From positions 1 to 64,000 of the forward strand of contig CAAGLQ010000023.1 of NCBI GenBank assembly GCA_900770835.1: 64,000 nucleotides of DNA. Direction: 5' to 3'. Below are positions 8,426 to 18,334 of this stretch, in pieces. The DNA comes from an uncultured Parabacteroides sp. Lineage in GTDB: Bacteria; Bacteroidota; Bacteroidia; Bacteroidales; Tannerellaceae. How positions within the stretch are numbered: position 1 is the stretch's first letter; each line of letters begins with the position of its first letter. Both the position numbers and the translations under genes were made by a program. Below the pieces are notes generated by a model, which was not told the origin of the DNA, did no database searches, and saw only the letters and a list, made by a program, of their open reading frames with translations.

Positions 8426-10714
8426 TTATTGTTCCTCTTTGTTCATTAAATTGATCGCCCGATAAGCCTCATTCTGTAACAGGACTGAGGCCATATCCAG
8501 TCTGCGTTTGATCGCCTCCCCCTCCGCAAAGTCCTTAACCTGCAGAGAAGCATTATGGGTCGCGATAACCTGTCCGAGCTGTTTCAATACGTTGAAACGC
8601 TCCAGCCCCCGACCCGCATGGCGTGCATAGCACTCCGGCGCATCAAACATATCCAGATAATCCGTGTACCGACCCTCCGTCAGTGCCTTAAGCACCGCCC
8701 GAACCTTGGCTTTGCCCTCCGGATCATCCATAGATGACCCTTCGCCGAAGCCCCTTACCCAGTCGTAACGATTGGCGTATTGCCGGATGCAGTTCACGAA
8801 GAGCGGAAACACCATCTCCACCTGCTCGCTTCCCTTCAAGGTTCTGGTAAAGCTATGGTACCGCTGCTTATCGAGTCCCCCTTTGAAGGGTTCCCGTGGG
8901 CTGATGCCATAGCCTACGAAATAATACCCATGTGCCATCATCGGCTCCCATAGCCGTTGCAGCTCAAGCAACACAGCATAGAGCAATGGCGAAGGCACCT
9001 GCTCATCCGCTTGCAGCAATTGATCCATCAGCCCATCAAGTCCGACACTCTCAATCAGCGTTCGCTCCATCGGAGTGACCCTCGCCAAACGAGCGGCCGG
9101 ACCCTCCTCGATACAGGAGGCGATCAAGGGCAACAGCCCACCCCTTTCCGATCGATCGCTCCCCAACTGGGTAACCATCTCATGCAAAAGCGTCTGTCGA
9201 GCCCTAAGCTCCTCCAGCGTCTTTTCGGCCTCATCCAGGCCATTCTGTACCTGCTCAACCTGGCTGTTGCTGGACAGGCTCCCATCCGATAGTCTCGAGG
9301 TATAATGTTGAATCTCCGCCTCCAAGTCTGTCACCTGCGCATCGATCATCTGATTCTCAGAGAGCAGGTACAAACGAGAGATATTGTCGAGTGTATCCAG
9401 TCGCTCCTTGATTGCGCTCAGCGTCATGTGCTCAGCCACATTCAATCCCGACAACCGGCTAACGGCAGACAGTATATACCCTGACAGTTGCTGTGTCTCC
9501 TCCGGATAACGCACCACCAGCCCCAGCGCCAAAATCGTGCCGGCCATCTCCTGCAGTGGCTGCTCCTCCTTGCAACCCGTGATCCATTCGCACAGTTGGT
9601 GCATCGCCGCCTCGTCCAACTCGGATTGACATAACGTCTGAAACTGTTTTTGCACGCGTCTCTTCTCCTTCTCCACATAGCGCTGCGTCACCCCATCCTG
9701 TACCTTTTTAAATGGAGCGATTCGCTTGTTGAGTGCCTCCACCCGCTCATCCAAAGCACGCAGTTGCTTGACCAGCCATAACGGTTTGGGACGTTCCGGA
9801 AGGATTTTTTTCAATGCGGAGTATTGATCATTGAGCGCATCCATCCGCCGCACAAGGCCTGTTTTCTCGGCTTCGAGCACCCAAAGATGAACAGAGCTGT
9901 AGAGATTCTGGAGCAAGTTCAGCTGGTCAGGGTTTATCTTAGCCAATGCCTCGGCCCGACCCTGCTCATCGTTAGCCACTGGCATGAGACCCTTGGCCAC
10001 GGGGCAAGCCACCAAGCTATCGACCAGCGGCAAGGCACGCTCCGCCAGCTCACTGGTCACGCTATGAGACAGCCAATAGGTCACCCGACGCACAGAAGAG
10101 CTATCAGATAGCCGTGCGATCATCGTACTTAATGTCGATATGCCCTCGCCGGTCTCGACAGCCGCCGTCAGACTCTCCTGCGTAAGCGGCACCGTTTCTT
10201 GCGCTGGATCGGCCTCTCCTATTGACAATTCATTCAGCAGCTGAACCACCGCAGGGGGAAATCTCGTCAGGTCACCCTGTTGAATAGACACCGCATTATC
10301 CAATGTCAAGATCCCGTATTGCCAAAGCACACGAGCCGCCGCCAGCGCCACGGAACATTGTTGAAACCGCTGATCCAGCTTCAAGATACGTTCACGAGAA
10401 AGGGACACCAGATCCAACTCACCAAAGGTACAGTAGCCCATCAGCTTGTCGCCATCCAGAATCGCACGATGCTCGTATAGACCCACCAATTGGTTCAGTC
10501 GCTCCACAGATCGGTCCAGACCACAGTAATAAACCCCGTCGGGGAAAACCCAGGCAAAGGTCCAAGAGGTAGATTCCTCCGATGGTGCAGCCTCGGTAGT
10601 TTTTTCCTCCACAGGTTCAGGAGTGGCCGTTGTCGCTTCCATGACCGGCTCCTCAGCAGGACGTACCGTCTGTTGGTTCCACGCCTGCAACTTCTCTTTC
10701 CATCTACTGATCAT
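8426..10714 (-). CDS. Large unassigned cytoplasmic coiled-coil protein
   Basis: 762 aa. After a short amphipathic N-terminus (MISRWKEKLQAWNQQ) comes an acidic/Thr-rich linker (about residues 20-48), a globular part containing WVFPDGVYYCGLDRSVERLN, then long helices with coiled-coil spacing (about 300-350 and 465-520) and a C-terminal helical domain. No Walker, signal-peptide or membrane motif was seen. Its start overlaps the 3' end of the 1171-aa gene by 11 bp, so the two are probably translated together and may work as partners. Family unknown. Confidence 0.8.
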   Translation of the reverse strand: MISRWKEKLQAWNQQTVRPAEEPVMEATTATPEPVEEKTTEAAPSEESTSWTFAWVFPDGVYYCGLDRSVERLNQLVGLYEHRAILDGDKLMGYCTFGELDLVSLSRERILKLDQRFQQCSVALAAARVLWQYGILTLDNAVSIQQGDLTRFPPAVVQLLNELSIGEADPAQETVPLTQESLTAAVETGEGISTLSTMIARLSDSSSVRRVTYWLSHSVTSELAERALPLVDSLVACPVAKGLMPVANDEQGRAEALAKINPDQLNLLQNLYSSVHLWVLEAEKTGLVRRMDALNDQYSALKKILPERPKPLWLVKQLRALDERVEALNKRIAPFKKVQDGVTQRYVEKEKRRVQKQFQTLCQSELDEAAMHQLCEWITGCKEEQPLQEMAGTILALGLVVRYPEETQQLSGYILSAVSRLSGLNVAEHMTLSAIKERLDTLDNISRLYLLSENQMIDAQVTDLEAEIQHYTSRLSDGSLSSNSQVEQVQNGLDEAEKTLEELRARQTLLHEMVTQLGSDRSERGGLLPLIASCIEEGPAARLARVTPMERTLIESVGLDGLMDQLLQADEQVPSPLLYAVLLELQRLWEPMMAHGYYFVGYGISPREPFKGGLDKQRYHSFTRTLKGSEQVEMVFPLFVNCIRQYANRYDWVRGFGEGSSMDDPEGKAKVRAVLKALTEGRYTDYLDMFDAPECYARHAGRGLERFNVLKQLGQVIATHNASLQVKDFAEGEAIKRRLDMASVLLQNEAYRAINLMNKEEQ

Positions 10715-13700
10715 ATGTACCTTGTTTATTTTCGTTCATGATTCGTTTATAGGTAGCGAAGCAATAATGCAGAATATGATTACGTTCTTTCGCTCGATCC
10801 AGTATCAGCTTCATCGTCCGCTTGGGTTTCGCTTCCTCAAAGCGTAGGCCCAACGCATATAAGCTTTTGCTCATCTGCTGGACATCCGTCTCATTTTCGC
10901 AACAGCTGATGTACGAATAGATTTGTCGACCCAACTGTTCGGGCTCACACACAATGATCGCCATCTGCTGATTGAACCGATCCGAGAGTTCCTGACCGAA
11001 GTTTGTGTACCATTCCTGGAAATTATCCTGATCCGTCTCATCGATCTGACGCAAGGTGTGACTTTCATTCCATTGCCACGGCCGTTGCCCCTGAGAGACG
11101 GAGGCTATCGCCTCGTTGTCCGGTCCAAACACCAGCTGTTCTTCCTCAGTATATACCAATGCCAAACGGTTTATATGCTGATTGAACTCGTTAATCAACC
11201 GTTCAGCGAGCTCTTTATTCGCATTGGCCTCGGCCAATTCCTGCTCATCCGGTGCATCGATTACGCTCCCGTCATACTCTATTTTCTTCTCATCCTCCTC
11301 CTCGTCTTCCGCTTGTGGAGTCTCATTCGGGATAAACCCACTCTCATCTATCTCCGTTGTAGGATCCGTAAACGCAAGGTCTACCTCCAGATCGCTCCCC
11401 TCAGCAACTATCGTATCAGGGTCTTCCTCTTCCTGTTCCTCCGGTTTCTCTGGCTCTTCTGTTTGCGTTATTTCCTGAGCCGAATCCTCCTCCACGGCAG
11501 GTTGCTCCTCCTGGACAGGCTCGGCCTCCACCATCTGATCGGTTGTTATTTGCTCTTCGTCGATCTGCTCCTCCTGCTCAATTGTTGCCGGCTCCGCGTT
11601 CGGTTCTGGATCTTGTGGCAGGGGATCGGTGACACCCTCCCCTTCGTTCGTAACGCTGTTTGTGTTCACCTGATCAGCCTTTGCCTCATTCAGCTTGGGG
11701 TCGGGATCGGTTGGCTGTTTACGGTTGCGCTTACGCTTCGGTTCCGGCTCCTCTTTCGGTTGGAACCCTCCCGGGACGGCCTCATCGCTGCAATACCAAG
11801 CCCACACCTCCTCCGCATTATACCACCGGTTAAAGGCACTCAGCGTAGTTTGCGGCAGAGCCTCCGGTAGCGGAGTACAGATGAGCCGTTGATCCTCCTC
11901 AGTCATCAGATAGGGATCCAGTGACTCCGGCTCCGTTGTCTGGTAACAGATCCATGTATATTCAAAACGTTTGCGGATACGCTCACAATACCGATTAATC
12001 TTCCCCTCGGTATCAATCACCCAATAGAGGGCATGGAGCATCCATGCCTGGATCTTCTTGCCGATCCGCATATGCAGCTGGATCATCTCGCATACCGCAT
12101 TCATATCCGCACCCGTCTCATGCTGTAGCCGTTCACGCTCCATCAGGTAAAAACCAAGTTGATAGAGCACCTGTCCCCAGCCACAACACTTAGGAGTCAA
12201 CCCCTGCAGCTGTTCATGCGGTATAAACGCGGCCCCACTGTCTTGACAAGCATGGATCGTGGCATAACGTTGTAGGCAATAGATGAAGTCCTCGATTGTT
12301 CGCTTCGTCTGGTGACGAGGTTGCCCGCCCTGCCGTTCCAAGACAGACAGCAACGCACGCAAATAGTCAGGATGACCATCGTAATCGTCAAACTGTTTGA
12401 AGAATGCCTCCTCTGAGAGCAACGCATAGGTACTACCCGCAAAGAAATGCTCGATCCAACGCTCAGCCTGTTCGATAGCCCGATCCATCAATCGTTGTTG
12501 CTCGTTGATCCGCAGCTGCGTAACCTTATCCTGAATACGCCCATACTCGGATAGTAGGCTAGCCTTTTGCCGATTGATCGCCGCATATTCGTTACTACCC
12601 GGGATTTTATCCTTTAGCATGGCATCGTACTCCGCATTGGTCCGCTCCATGGAGGTACCATAGGCAAGCAGGATGTTGCGATCCACCGTACTGAGTTGGT
12701 CTATACCCTCTTCGGCATTAGCCACCTGATTGAAGAGCGTCTCAAAATAGCGCGTCTTAAGCACAGCCCCATGCAATGTACCGTTCTGGATCAGTTTCTC
12801 AGAAGTAATATAAGGTTGAGCAAAAGCCCACTCCAATTGTTTACGAGTAATCACCTCATGTTCACGCCAGAGGAAAATCTCATCACGTAGCAAGGCTCCC
12901 GATGCCAGTCGTTGGAGGCTCTTGATAGCCTCGGATAGTTCATCCAGCGCGGGTTTTGGTTCCTCGATTACCACCGTCACTGGCTCTGCAGCAGGAGTCT
13001 CAGTCGCCACTTCCGCTGCTGGCTCAGTCGCTACTGGGGCTGCCGGTTGTGCGAGTGTCTCCTGTGGACGGCGAGGTACATTCATGATCTCCCGCTGCTC
13101 GTCATCCATATCGAACGGATCCACTTGGGATTTAGGGCTCTGCTTCCCCTCAGCCCACTCCTCCTGGATCATCTGACCCATTGGAACATCCACTTTCTGT
13201 CGTTCTGCGACGGGAGAATCGGCGTAGCTCAATCCCGGATAGGCGTCGCTATCGCTCTCATCATACTGACCATCCGCCCGTGTAGCCTCGACCAAGCTAT
13301 CCATCTCCTTCGTAAAATTATGGCGCAATTTATACTCATCATCAATGTAATCCAAAGGCAACCCCTTATATGTGTGGTAGTCCAACATCATCTTGCAGAG
13401 TCTGTCATAGTTACGCTTGTCCTTGATCTTCGCTTTCGGGATACCGAATATCTTACCATCAAAATCTTTTCGGACCACGTCACGCAACGTCTCGCAAGCC
13501 AGCACATGGATCGGCTCCATCTGCTCCGGCGGCATCATGAGGAAATAGTCCATCTCCTCGATCCGGGACTGCTTGTAAAGCGTTGACTCTTCGATGATCT
13601 TCTCCAGTTGCATATAGAGGTTGATCCGCTGGCTGAGATCCTTGACCTCCGTAAGCGCTATGATGAACTTTCCGAACAACTGTATGTCGGCCAAATAACT

Positions 13701-14219
13701 GGTCATTTGAACAATCAACTTGTCGCTATCGAACGGTCGTCGCTGTATCTCCTCCTTGAAATCACGCAGGTCGGTCGCATGTCGATTCTTCAACTCACGG
13801 GAATCCTGCAAACATACCCAGGTCTGATACTGTGGGGGAAGGGAATCCGTCTCTTTAAGATTGGACTCCTTGCGGTACTGATAGGCCCTTATCGACACCC
13901 GTTTCTGTTCTTTGAGCCCCTTTATATATCGTTCGAAAACCTCCGGCTTCGCCCGATCCAAGGTAGGCACCTTCTCAATATTCTCGACAATAAAGCCGAT
14001 CACCTCCTCGTCCGGTATGAAATCATAGTGTTTCTTGCTCTCCTCGATCCGGTTCTCCACCAGAAATTCCACCTCTCCCCAGTGGCCGGCATTACCCATG
14101 AGCCCTTTGACGACCTTGATGATACGAGAGTTTGGACGATGCACAGCGATGGAGAGCCATCCCTTTTTTGAGGGACCTTTGTCACTCTTCTTCCCAAATA
14201 GTTGTTTCAGAAAATCCAT
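10704..14219 (-). CDS. Very large acidic multidomain protein of unknown function
   Basis: 1171 aa and the largest product in the window. Domains by eye: an N-terminal globular helical domain (1-330); an Ala/Pro/Thr/Glu linker (about 385-430); a central helical domain (435-850) containing KCCGWGQVLYQLGF and a Cys/His-poor core; a long disordered acidic linker rich in Glu, Pro, Thr and Gln (about 860-1030); and a C-terminal domain (1040-1171) with GRQIYSYISCCENETDVQQ. The design, folded domains tethered by acidic linkers, resembles a scaffold. No membrane segment and no ATPase motif were seen. It overlaps the next gene by 11 bp. Not recognised. Confidence 0.8.
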   Translation of the reverse strand: MDFLKQLFGKKSDKGPSKKGWLSIAVHRPNSRIIKVVKGLMGNAGHWGEVEFLVENRIEESKKHYDFIPDEEVIGFIVENIEKVPTLDRAKPEVFERYIKGLKEQKRVSIRAYQYRKESNLKETDSLPPQYQTWVCLQDSRELKNRHATDLRDFKEEIQRRPFDSDKLIVQMTSYLADIQLFGKFIIALTEVKDLSQRINLYMQLEKIIEESTLYKQSRIEEMDYFLMMPPEQMEPIHVLACETLRDVVRKDFDGKIFGIPKAKIKDKRNYDRLCKMMLDYHTYKGLPLDYIDDEYKLRHNFTKEMDSLVEATRADGQYDESDSDAYPGLSYADSPVAERQKVDVPMGQMIQEEWAEGKQSPKSQVDPFDMDDEQREIMNVPRRPQETLAQPAAPVATEPAAEVATETPAAEPVTVVIEEPKPALDELSEAIKSLQRLASGALLRDEIFLWREHEVITRKQLEWAFAQPYITSEKLIQNGTLHGAVLKTRYFETLFNQVANAEEGIDQLSTVDRNILLAYGTSMERTNAEYDAMLKDKIPGSNEYAAINRQKASLLSEYGRIQDKVTQLRINEQQRLMDRAIEQAERWIEHFFAGSTYALLSEEAFFKQFDDYDGHPDYLRALLSVLERQGGQPRHQTKRTIEDFIYCLQRYATIHACQDSGAAFIPHEQLQGLTPKCCGWGQVLYQLGFYLMERERLQHETGADMNAVCEMIQLHMRIGKKIQAWMLHALYWVIDTEGKINRYCERIRKRFEYTWICYQTTEPESLDPYLMTEEDQRLICTPLPEALPQTTLSAFNRWYNAEEVWAWYCSDEAVPGGFQPKEEPEPKRKRNRKQPTDPDPKLNEAKADQVNTNSVTNEGEGVTDPLPQDPEPNAEPATIEQEEQIDEEQITTDQMVEAEPVQEEQPAVEEDSAQEITQTEEPEKPEEQEEEDPDTIVAEGSDLEVDLAFTDPTTEIDESGFIPNETPQAEDEEEDEKKIEYDGSVIDAPDEQELAEANANKELAERLINEFNQHINRLALVYTEEEQLVFGPDNEAIASVSQGQRPWQWNESHTLRQIDETDQDNFQEWYTNFGQELSDRFNQQMAIIVCEPEQLGRQIYSYISCCENETDVQQMSKSLYALGLRFEEAKPKRTMKLILDRAKERNHILHYCFATYKRIMNENKQGTYDQ

Positions 14220-14255
14220 ATTGCGCTATATAGATAAGTAGTAATTCCACTCTGG

Positions 14256-14855
14256 TTATCGCCCGATCCCTTTAGCTTGTGTCACGCTTTGGTCGGCCTG
14301 AGCGATGAGCGACTGCTGCTGTGCGGCGCCCAACATGCGTGCCACCTCCTTGTTCTGATTCGCCGGGGCGAGCTGGCTCAGTTGCATCATCTCCACCTGT
14401 TGCTTAGCGGAGAGCCCATGGGCCCCTTCCCGCTCCTCCGGAACTAAACGAGCCATTCCTCCATCGATCGGTTGTTGTCGATCCTCACGGTCAATCTCGT
14501 TGACGGCCCGTTCGGTCTGCCGTTCGATCAGCCGACGCTCTATCTCGCGCTGCTTCGCCGCCTCAAGCTCCTGTTTCCGATTGAACATGATCTGTTGGTA
14601 CTCGACCGTATTCACGATACGATCCTCCATATCGGTTTGCCCCGCAATACGCAGATAGTCCCGTCCGCGCTCCTTATCGTAGGAGTGCCTGCGACCAAAG
14701 GCAATCATACTAATACCCCGTGCGGCATACCGCACGCTACGACGTTGAGAATTTTGGGCCTGTCTTTTTAGGTTCTCCAGTTGCCTGTCATATTTTAACT
14801 GAATCTGCTCGATCTCTCGCTCGTAAGCAGATTTCTCGCCATTCTTCTTTGCCAT
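14256..14855 (-). CDS. Unassigned basic coiled-coil protein
   Basis: 199 aa, highly charged and helical, with a strongly basic N-terminal half (KKNGEKSAYEREIEQIQLK, then RRSVRYAARG) and dense Arg/Glu heptads around residues 75-120 (KQREIERRLIERQTERA). The C-terminal end is Gln/Ala-rich. No signal peptide or transmembrane segment. It lies 24 bp from the 146-aa gene and 36 bp from the 1171-aa gene in one operon. Possibly an assembly or nucleic-acid-binding adaptor, but no family is recognised. Confidence 0.7.
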   Translation of the reverse strand: MAKKNGEKSAYEREIEQIQLKYDRQLENLKRQAQNSQRRSVRYAARGISMIAFGRRHSYDKERGRDYLRIAGQTDMEDRIVNTVEYQQIMFNRKQELEAAKQREIERRLIERQTERAVNEIDREDRQQPIDGGMARLVPEEREGAHGLSAKQQVEMMQLSQLAPANQNKEVARMLGAAQQQSLIAQADQSVTQAKGIGR

Positions 14856-14879
14856 GGTGTCATTGATTTTGAATTCAAC

Positions 14880-15320
14880 TTATCGGCGCATGCCAGAGTG
14901 GCCTGCCGCCTGTTCTTGTCTCACCCGTTGCGAAGCCTGTGCACTCTGCTGGGCCTGTTGCGTCTTTTTCTGTTGCTCGCTCTTCGCTTTATCCTTTTGG
15001 AATAAATCCTCTTGGTTCGCCTGCACGAAGGAGGCCGTCGCCGCCGAGACCCCGAAGCTACCCAGTATGGACTGCATGCCGTTCTGTAGCGCCCGGCTGT
15101 TCATCGCCTCGTGTAGTGCCTGGGTAGCCAATCGTGTACCTCGCTGTTTGAAGGTCAGTTTCGGCTTCGGCTCCGTCTTTACCCCGTTCAATCGATTGGC
15201 CAAGCTCTGTTTGCAGTCCTGAAACTCTTTCATGGCCATGTTCAAAGCCACCTCTTTGAGGACTGCCATCCCTAACTCCTTAGCCGCTTGTGAGGCTATA
15301 AATGATACTGCTACTGACAT
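14880..15320 (-). CDS. Unassigned small helical Gln/Ala-rich protein
   Basis: 146 aa. The N-terminus MSVAVSFIASQAAKELGMAV is an Ala-rich amphipathic helix that could associate with membrane; the middle is basic (NGVKTEPKPKLTFKQRGTR); the C-terminal 50 residues are Gln/Lys-rich and low-complexity, ending SGMRR. It is packed between the 199-aa and 674-aa genes. No known domain; small size and composition suggest a structural or adaptor role by inference only. Confidence 0.65.
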   Translation of the reverse strand: MSVAVSFIASQAAKELGMAVLKEVALNMAMKEFQDCKQSLANRLNGVKTEPKPKLTFKQRGTRLATQALHEAMNSRALQNGMQSILGSFGVSAATASFVQANQEDLFQKDKAKSEQQKKTQQAQQSAQASQRVRQEQAAGHSGMRR

Positions 15321-15343
15321 AATAATTCGGTTTTGGTGTTAAA

Positions 15344-17368
15344 CTAAACATTCATTTTCAATCCATTATTCACGGACTTACCCTCGGCCATCGCTAAGTT
15401 ATCACGAGAGTTGAGCGCCGATTGAGTCGCTTTGAGCCAGTCCCCGTTGTTCAGACGAATCGCCGCCTCGCTCTTAGCCAACTCCGTCAAATTATGCTGA
15501 GTGACAAAGGTATTAAATAGTTGCTCGTTATTCCCCAAATAGGTGCGTAAGCCAGCGAAACCCTGCTCCTTGACAACGCCCATCAATTCCTGATCGTTAA
15601 AGTGCAAAGTTGTCTGCTCCGCCATACCATCCTGGATATTACGCTGATTAGCCATCTCAATCTGTTGTCCTTGTCTCTGCTGCATCGCATAGTGCTGTTC
15701 CGCCTGCTGCAATACGGAAGGAGCGGCAGCGACGCCCCCTGTCGCACCCTGCGAGAACGCCCCACTCAACAAATTGCCTAACTGCGGCAGAAGCAATCCT
15801 CCACCACCAGCAACGACGCCCGCCCACAAGCCACTCAAGCCCGCCTTTTTAGCGATAAAGAAAAAGGCCAGCATCATGAGGACCATGCCAATCGTTGATG
15901 AGAAGAATCCACCTATGCCCGTCTTTCGTTGTTGCTCGGTCGCCACCTCCTGCTGCTGGGTCACGCCTGTGGTAGCCGGTTGGTTAAAGTTGGAATAGCC
16001 CATCGGCTGCTGGGTGGAGTTCCCAAGCAGCTGCTCCACACCGATACCTGCGGTCATTGTATGGGTATTATTCATTCCCATTTGCGCATTCGGTTGGGGC
16101 ACACCAATATCCAGCCCCTCCTTTTTTTGTGAAAAGCCAAGGATACCATCCACTTCTTGACTGGCCCCTTGCAACATCAGGTACTTCTGCCCACGCTCAT
16201 CGGCCATAAAGGTTGGCGAGTTACGCAGGAAGTCATCTATTGTCAATGAGTCACCACCTGACAAAGAGCGAACAGAGGACTGAATCACCCCATCTTTATC
16301 CGATAGCGTATAGACCTCGTTAGCGATGATTTTTGCCTGCGTATCCGAAAAGCCCAAACGCATGGCAGTTTTCATGGCATCTACTGCCCGATCGCCATCC
16401 AAAGGATTCATGAAGGATTGTCCCATATTGTCCCAGAACAGTTTGAAAGCCGCCCCCTCCCGTTTGCTGGGATTGGAGTAAATCGAAAACGTCTGTGTCA
16501 GGTCATTTCGCAACTGATCCGCCACATCGAGCTTTTGTAGTTGCTGATCCGAGAGGTACAACCCTTTCTTCGCTAAATAATCGGCACCCAACTGTTTCTC
16601 CCGAAATGTTTTAGAGAAAAGGAAATAGTCCTCTTTCTCACGTGATTTGTCCAGATAATAATCCTCTAAATATTTCTGGGCAAATTCCTTTCCTATCTGT
16701 TGGCACTCCTCTTCGGAGAAACCCATCGCATAGGCCTTCTTCTCCATCTCTTGACGCATTTTGCTTCCATCCAGCCCAATCATCTTGTCGGTGGATGGAT
16801 TATCGTATTGCACCTTCCATCTGTATAGCCATCGCTGAAAAAAACCAGGCTTAGCATCTGCCTGTTTGAATTTTAGATTATCAATATCCAAGCCCGCAGG
16901 TGCGGCGACGAACAAGGCCTCAGGCTCCACCTTTCCCTGCTCAGACGATACCTCCTGCGTGGGCTGCTGGTGTTGCGCCTCCTGAACGGATTCAGGTTCT
17001 TTCACGTCCAGTTGATCCTCTAAACAAGGTTCTTGAATCTCCACCTCTGTGCTACACATCCACGGTTCAGCCTCCTGTTGAATACGCTCAAACGCATAAA
17101 GCCGTTTCGCCGTGTCCACCTTAGAATAGCCATCCTCGGATGGTTGTAGATCAAGCACAGGTTTTAAACATGCTTCCCACGCAGAGAAGCACTCATCATC
17201 GGTATTGATTGAATCTTTCTGACATTGTTTATAGCTGTCTATCAATTGATCCAACGTATGGAACTGGTGCGTTTGCAAGGCCGTTTTATCGCCTTGGAAC
17301 TCAGCGCTGGTCGTCTGGTACTCATTGAGCAAGCCCAAGACCTCCTCTACAAATCTGGATTTATTCAT
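15344..17368 (-). CDS. Unassigned inner-membrane protein with Gln-rich soluble regions
   Basis: 674 aa. Residues 1-160 are acidic and helical with an acidic linker (105-150); 170-420 form a helical domain; 440-480 is Asn/Gln/Thr-rich and flexible; then two hydrophobic segments follow (about 490-507 and 512-535, the second glycine-rich) separated by KKAG; a Gln/Met-rich helical tail ends at 674. The topology suggests both large parts on the same, probably cytoplasmic, side of the membrane. A TAACTTTG promoter box lies 29 bp upstream, so it probably heads a transcription unit running to 6.2 kb. Not recognised. Confidence 0.8.
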   Translation of the reverse strand: MNKSRFVEEVLGLLNEYQTTSAEFQGDKTALQTHQFHTLDQLIDSYKQCQKDSINTDDECFSAWEACLKPVLDLQPSEDGYSKVDTAKRLYAFERIQQEAEPWMCSTEVEIQEPCLEDQLDVKEPESVQEAQHQQPTQEVSSEQGKVEPEALFVAAPAGLDIDNLKFKQADAKPGFFQRWLYRWKVQYDNPSTDKMIGLDGSKMRQEMEKKAYAMGFSEEECQQIGKEFAQKYLEDYYLDKSREKEDYFLFSKTFREKQLGADYLAKKGLYLSDQQLQKLDVADQLRNDLTQTFSIYSNPSKREGAAFKLFWDNMGQSFMNPLDGDRAVDAMKTAMRLGFSDTQAKIIANEVYTLSDKDGVIQSSVRSLSGGDSLTIDDFLRNSPTFMADERGQKYLMLQGASQEVDGILGFSQKKEGLDIGVPQPNAQMGMNNTHTMTAGIGVEQLLGNSTQQPMGYSNFNQPATTGVTQQQEVATEQQRKTGIGGFFSSTIGMVLMMLAFFFIAKKAGLSGLWAGVVAGGGGLLLPQLGNLLSGAFSQGATGGVAAAPSVLQQAEQHYAMQQRQGQQIEMANQRNIQDGMAEQTTLHFNDQELMGVVKEQGFAGLRTYLGNNEQLFNTFVTQHNLTELAKSEAAIRLNNGDWLKATQSALNSRDNLAMAEGKSVNNGLKMNV

Positions 17369-17396
17369 CGTTATAAGGTTTTGGTAATTCTATTCG

Positions 17397-17404
17397 CAAA
17401 GTTA
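17397..17404 (-). promoter_or_regulatory. Internal Bacteroidetes -7 box before the 674-aa gene
   Basis: Minus strand TAACTTTG (TAnnTTTG), in the 58-bp gap between the genes starting at 18317 and 17368. It would give the downstream half of the block its own promoter. Confidence 0.45.
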
Positions 17405-17426
17405 TAATATATTTTTCAGAACTCCA

Positions 17427-18317
17427 TTACTTGTGCATGCCTTTTGCGACAGCTACTCCTTGAGAATTAGTGTTTTCCTCAGATTGCGACCGACCTGCCT
17501 GTTGTCCTTTCGATCGATCGTCCACCAATATAGAAGGCTCTTCCTTCTCTGGCGCATGCTGACGCACATGTTCCTCCATCTCTCGTTCGGAAAGCATCTC
17601 ATCCAGATCCTCCCGTATCGTGATCGTCTGCTCTCGTTCCGCTTTCTCGATCTGCTCCCTTCGCTCAATCAACGCAGGATTGATCTGTTCCCGATCGTGC
17701 TGATAATAGCGATAGTAGGTGTCACTTTTCAACCAGTAGTTATTCAAGCCACGAGAGGCCAGAGTAGAGGTCAGTAACGCACCCATCGTCCAGTTGGGAT
17801 TATGTTTAAGGACAGCGACCGCCAGTCCAAGTATCATGGGGACAATGGAAGCAACTGCCCGGCCATCGTTCAGCCCACGTTTCCCGGTCAGCACCTCGGT
17901 CGTTGTATTGAACATGGAACGAATCTCCTGCCCCATCGTAAAGGCACCCAATCCCCAGCCAATGCTTTGGAACAAATTGCAACCTAAAAACTTGGCCAAC
18001 ACAATCCCCGCCAAGCCAATAAGCATATTCATACCTACAGCTTTGCCAACCCAGGGAGACTTATCAAGATCACTCATTTGCTTTGCCGGTCCCATTGGAG
18101 AAAGCAGGACCTTCTTGCCCACGTCACGCATGTCTGTAGAAACGCTGGTGTTCCTGTTACGATCATCTGCATGAAGTGGGGGTGCTTTCAGCTTGTCGGA
18201 CTCCAGCTGGCCGATCATCTTGGGTGTATAATAATTTCTATTCAGGTTCAGCGGCCCCTCCCCCGTTGACTGATTCGTTTTTTCTTCTTCGGTCATAACA
18301 CTATCGGTTTTGGTCAT
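17427..18317 (-). CDS. Unassigned inner-membrane protein with paired hydrophobic segments
   Basis: 296 aa from ATG 18317 (the upstream TTG codon was not chosen). Hydrophilic N-terminus of about 85 residues, then hydrophobic stretches MNMLIGLAGIVLAKFLGC and FQSIGWGLGAFTMG, then VASIVPMILGLAVAVLKH and MGALLTSTLASRGL, and a charged cytosolic tail with heavily Glu/Arg helices (RREQIEKAEREQTITIRED). Both ends are probably cytoplasmic. No transporter signature was seen. It lies 17 bp after the single-span protein gene and before the 674-aa membrane protein, so these three likely share one membrane complex. Confidence 0.75.
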   Translation of the reverse strand: MTKTDSVMTEEEKTNQSTGEGPLNLNRNYYTPKMIGQLESDKLKAPPLHADDRNRNTSVSTDMRDVGKKVLLSPMGPAKQMSDLDKSPWVGKAVGMNMLIGLAGIVLAKFLGCNLFQSIGWGLGAFTMGQEIRSMFNTTTEVLTGKRGLNDGRAVASIVPMILGLAVAVLKHNPNWTMGALLTSTLASRGLNNYWLKSDTYYRYYQHDREQINPALIERREQIEKAEREQTITIREDLDEMLSEREMEEHVRQHAPEKEEPSILVDDRSKGQQAGRSQSEENTNSQGVAVAKGMHK

Positions 18318-18334
18318 CAAACATCATTGAAACA

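Noticed and set aside
10923..11870. 315-codon open frame on the plus strand opposite the 1171-aa gene
   Set aside because: It runs antisense to the acidic-linker region of a well-supported gene; Leu/Arg-rich low-complexity composition is what the complement of Glu-rich coding gives.
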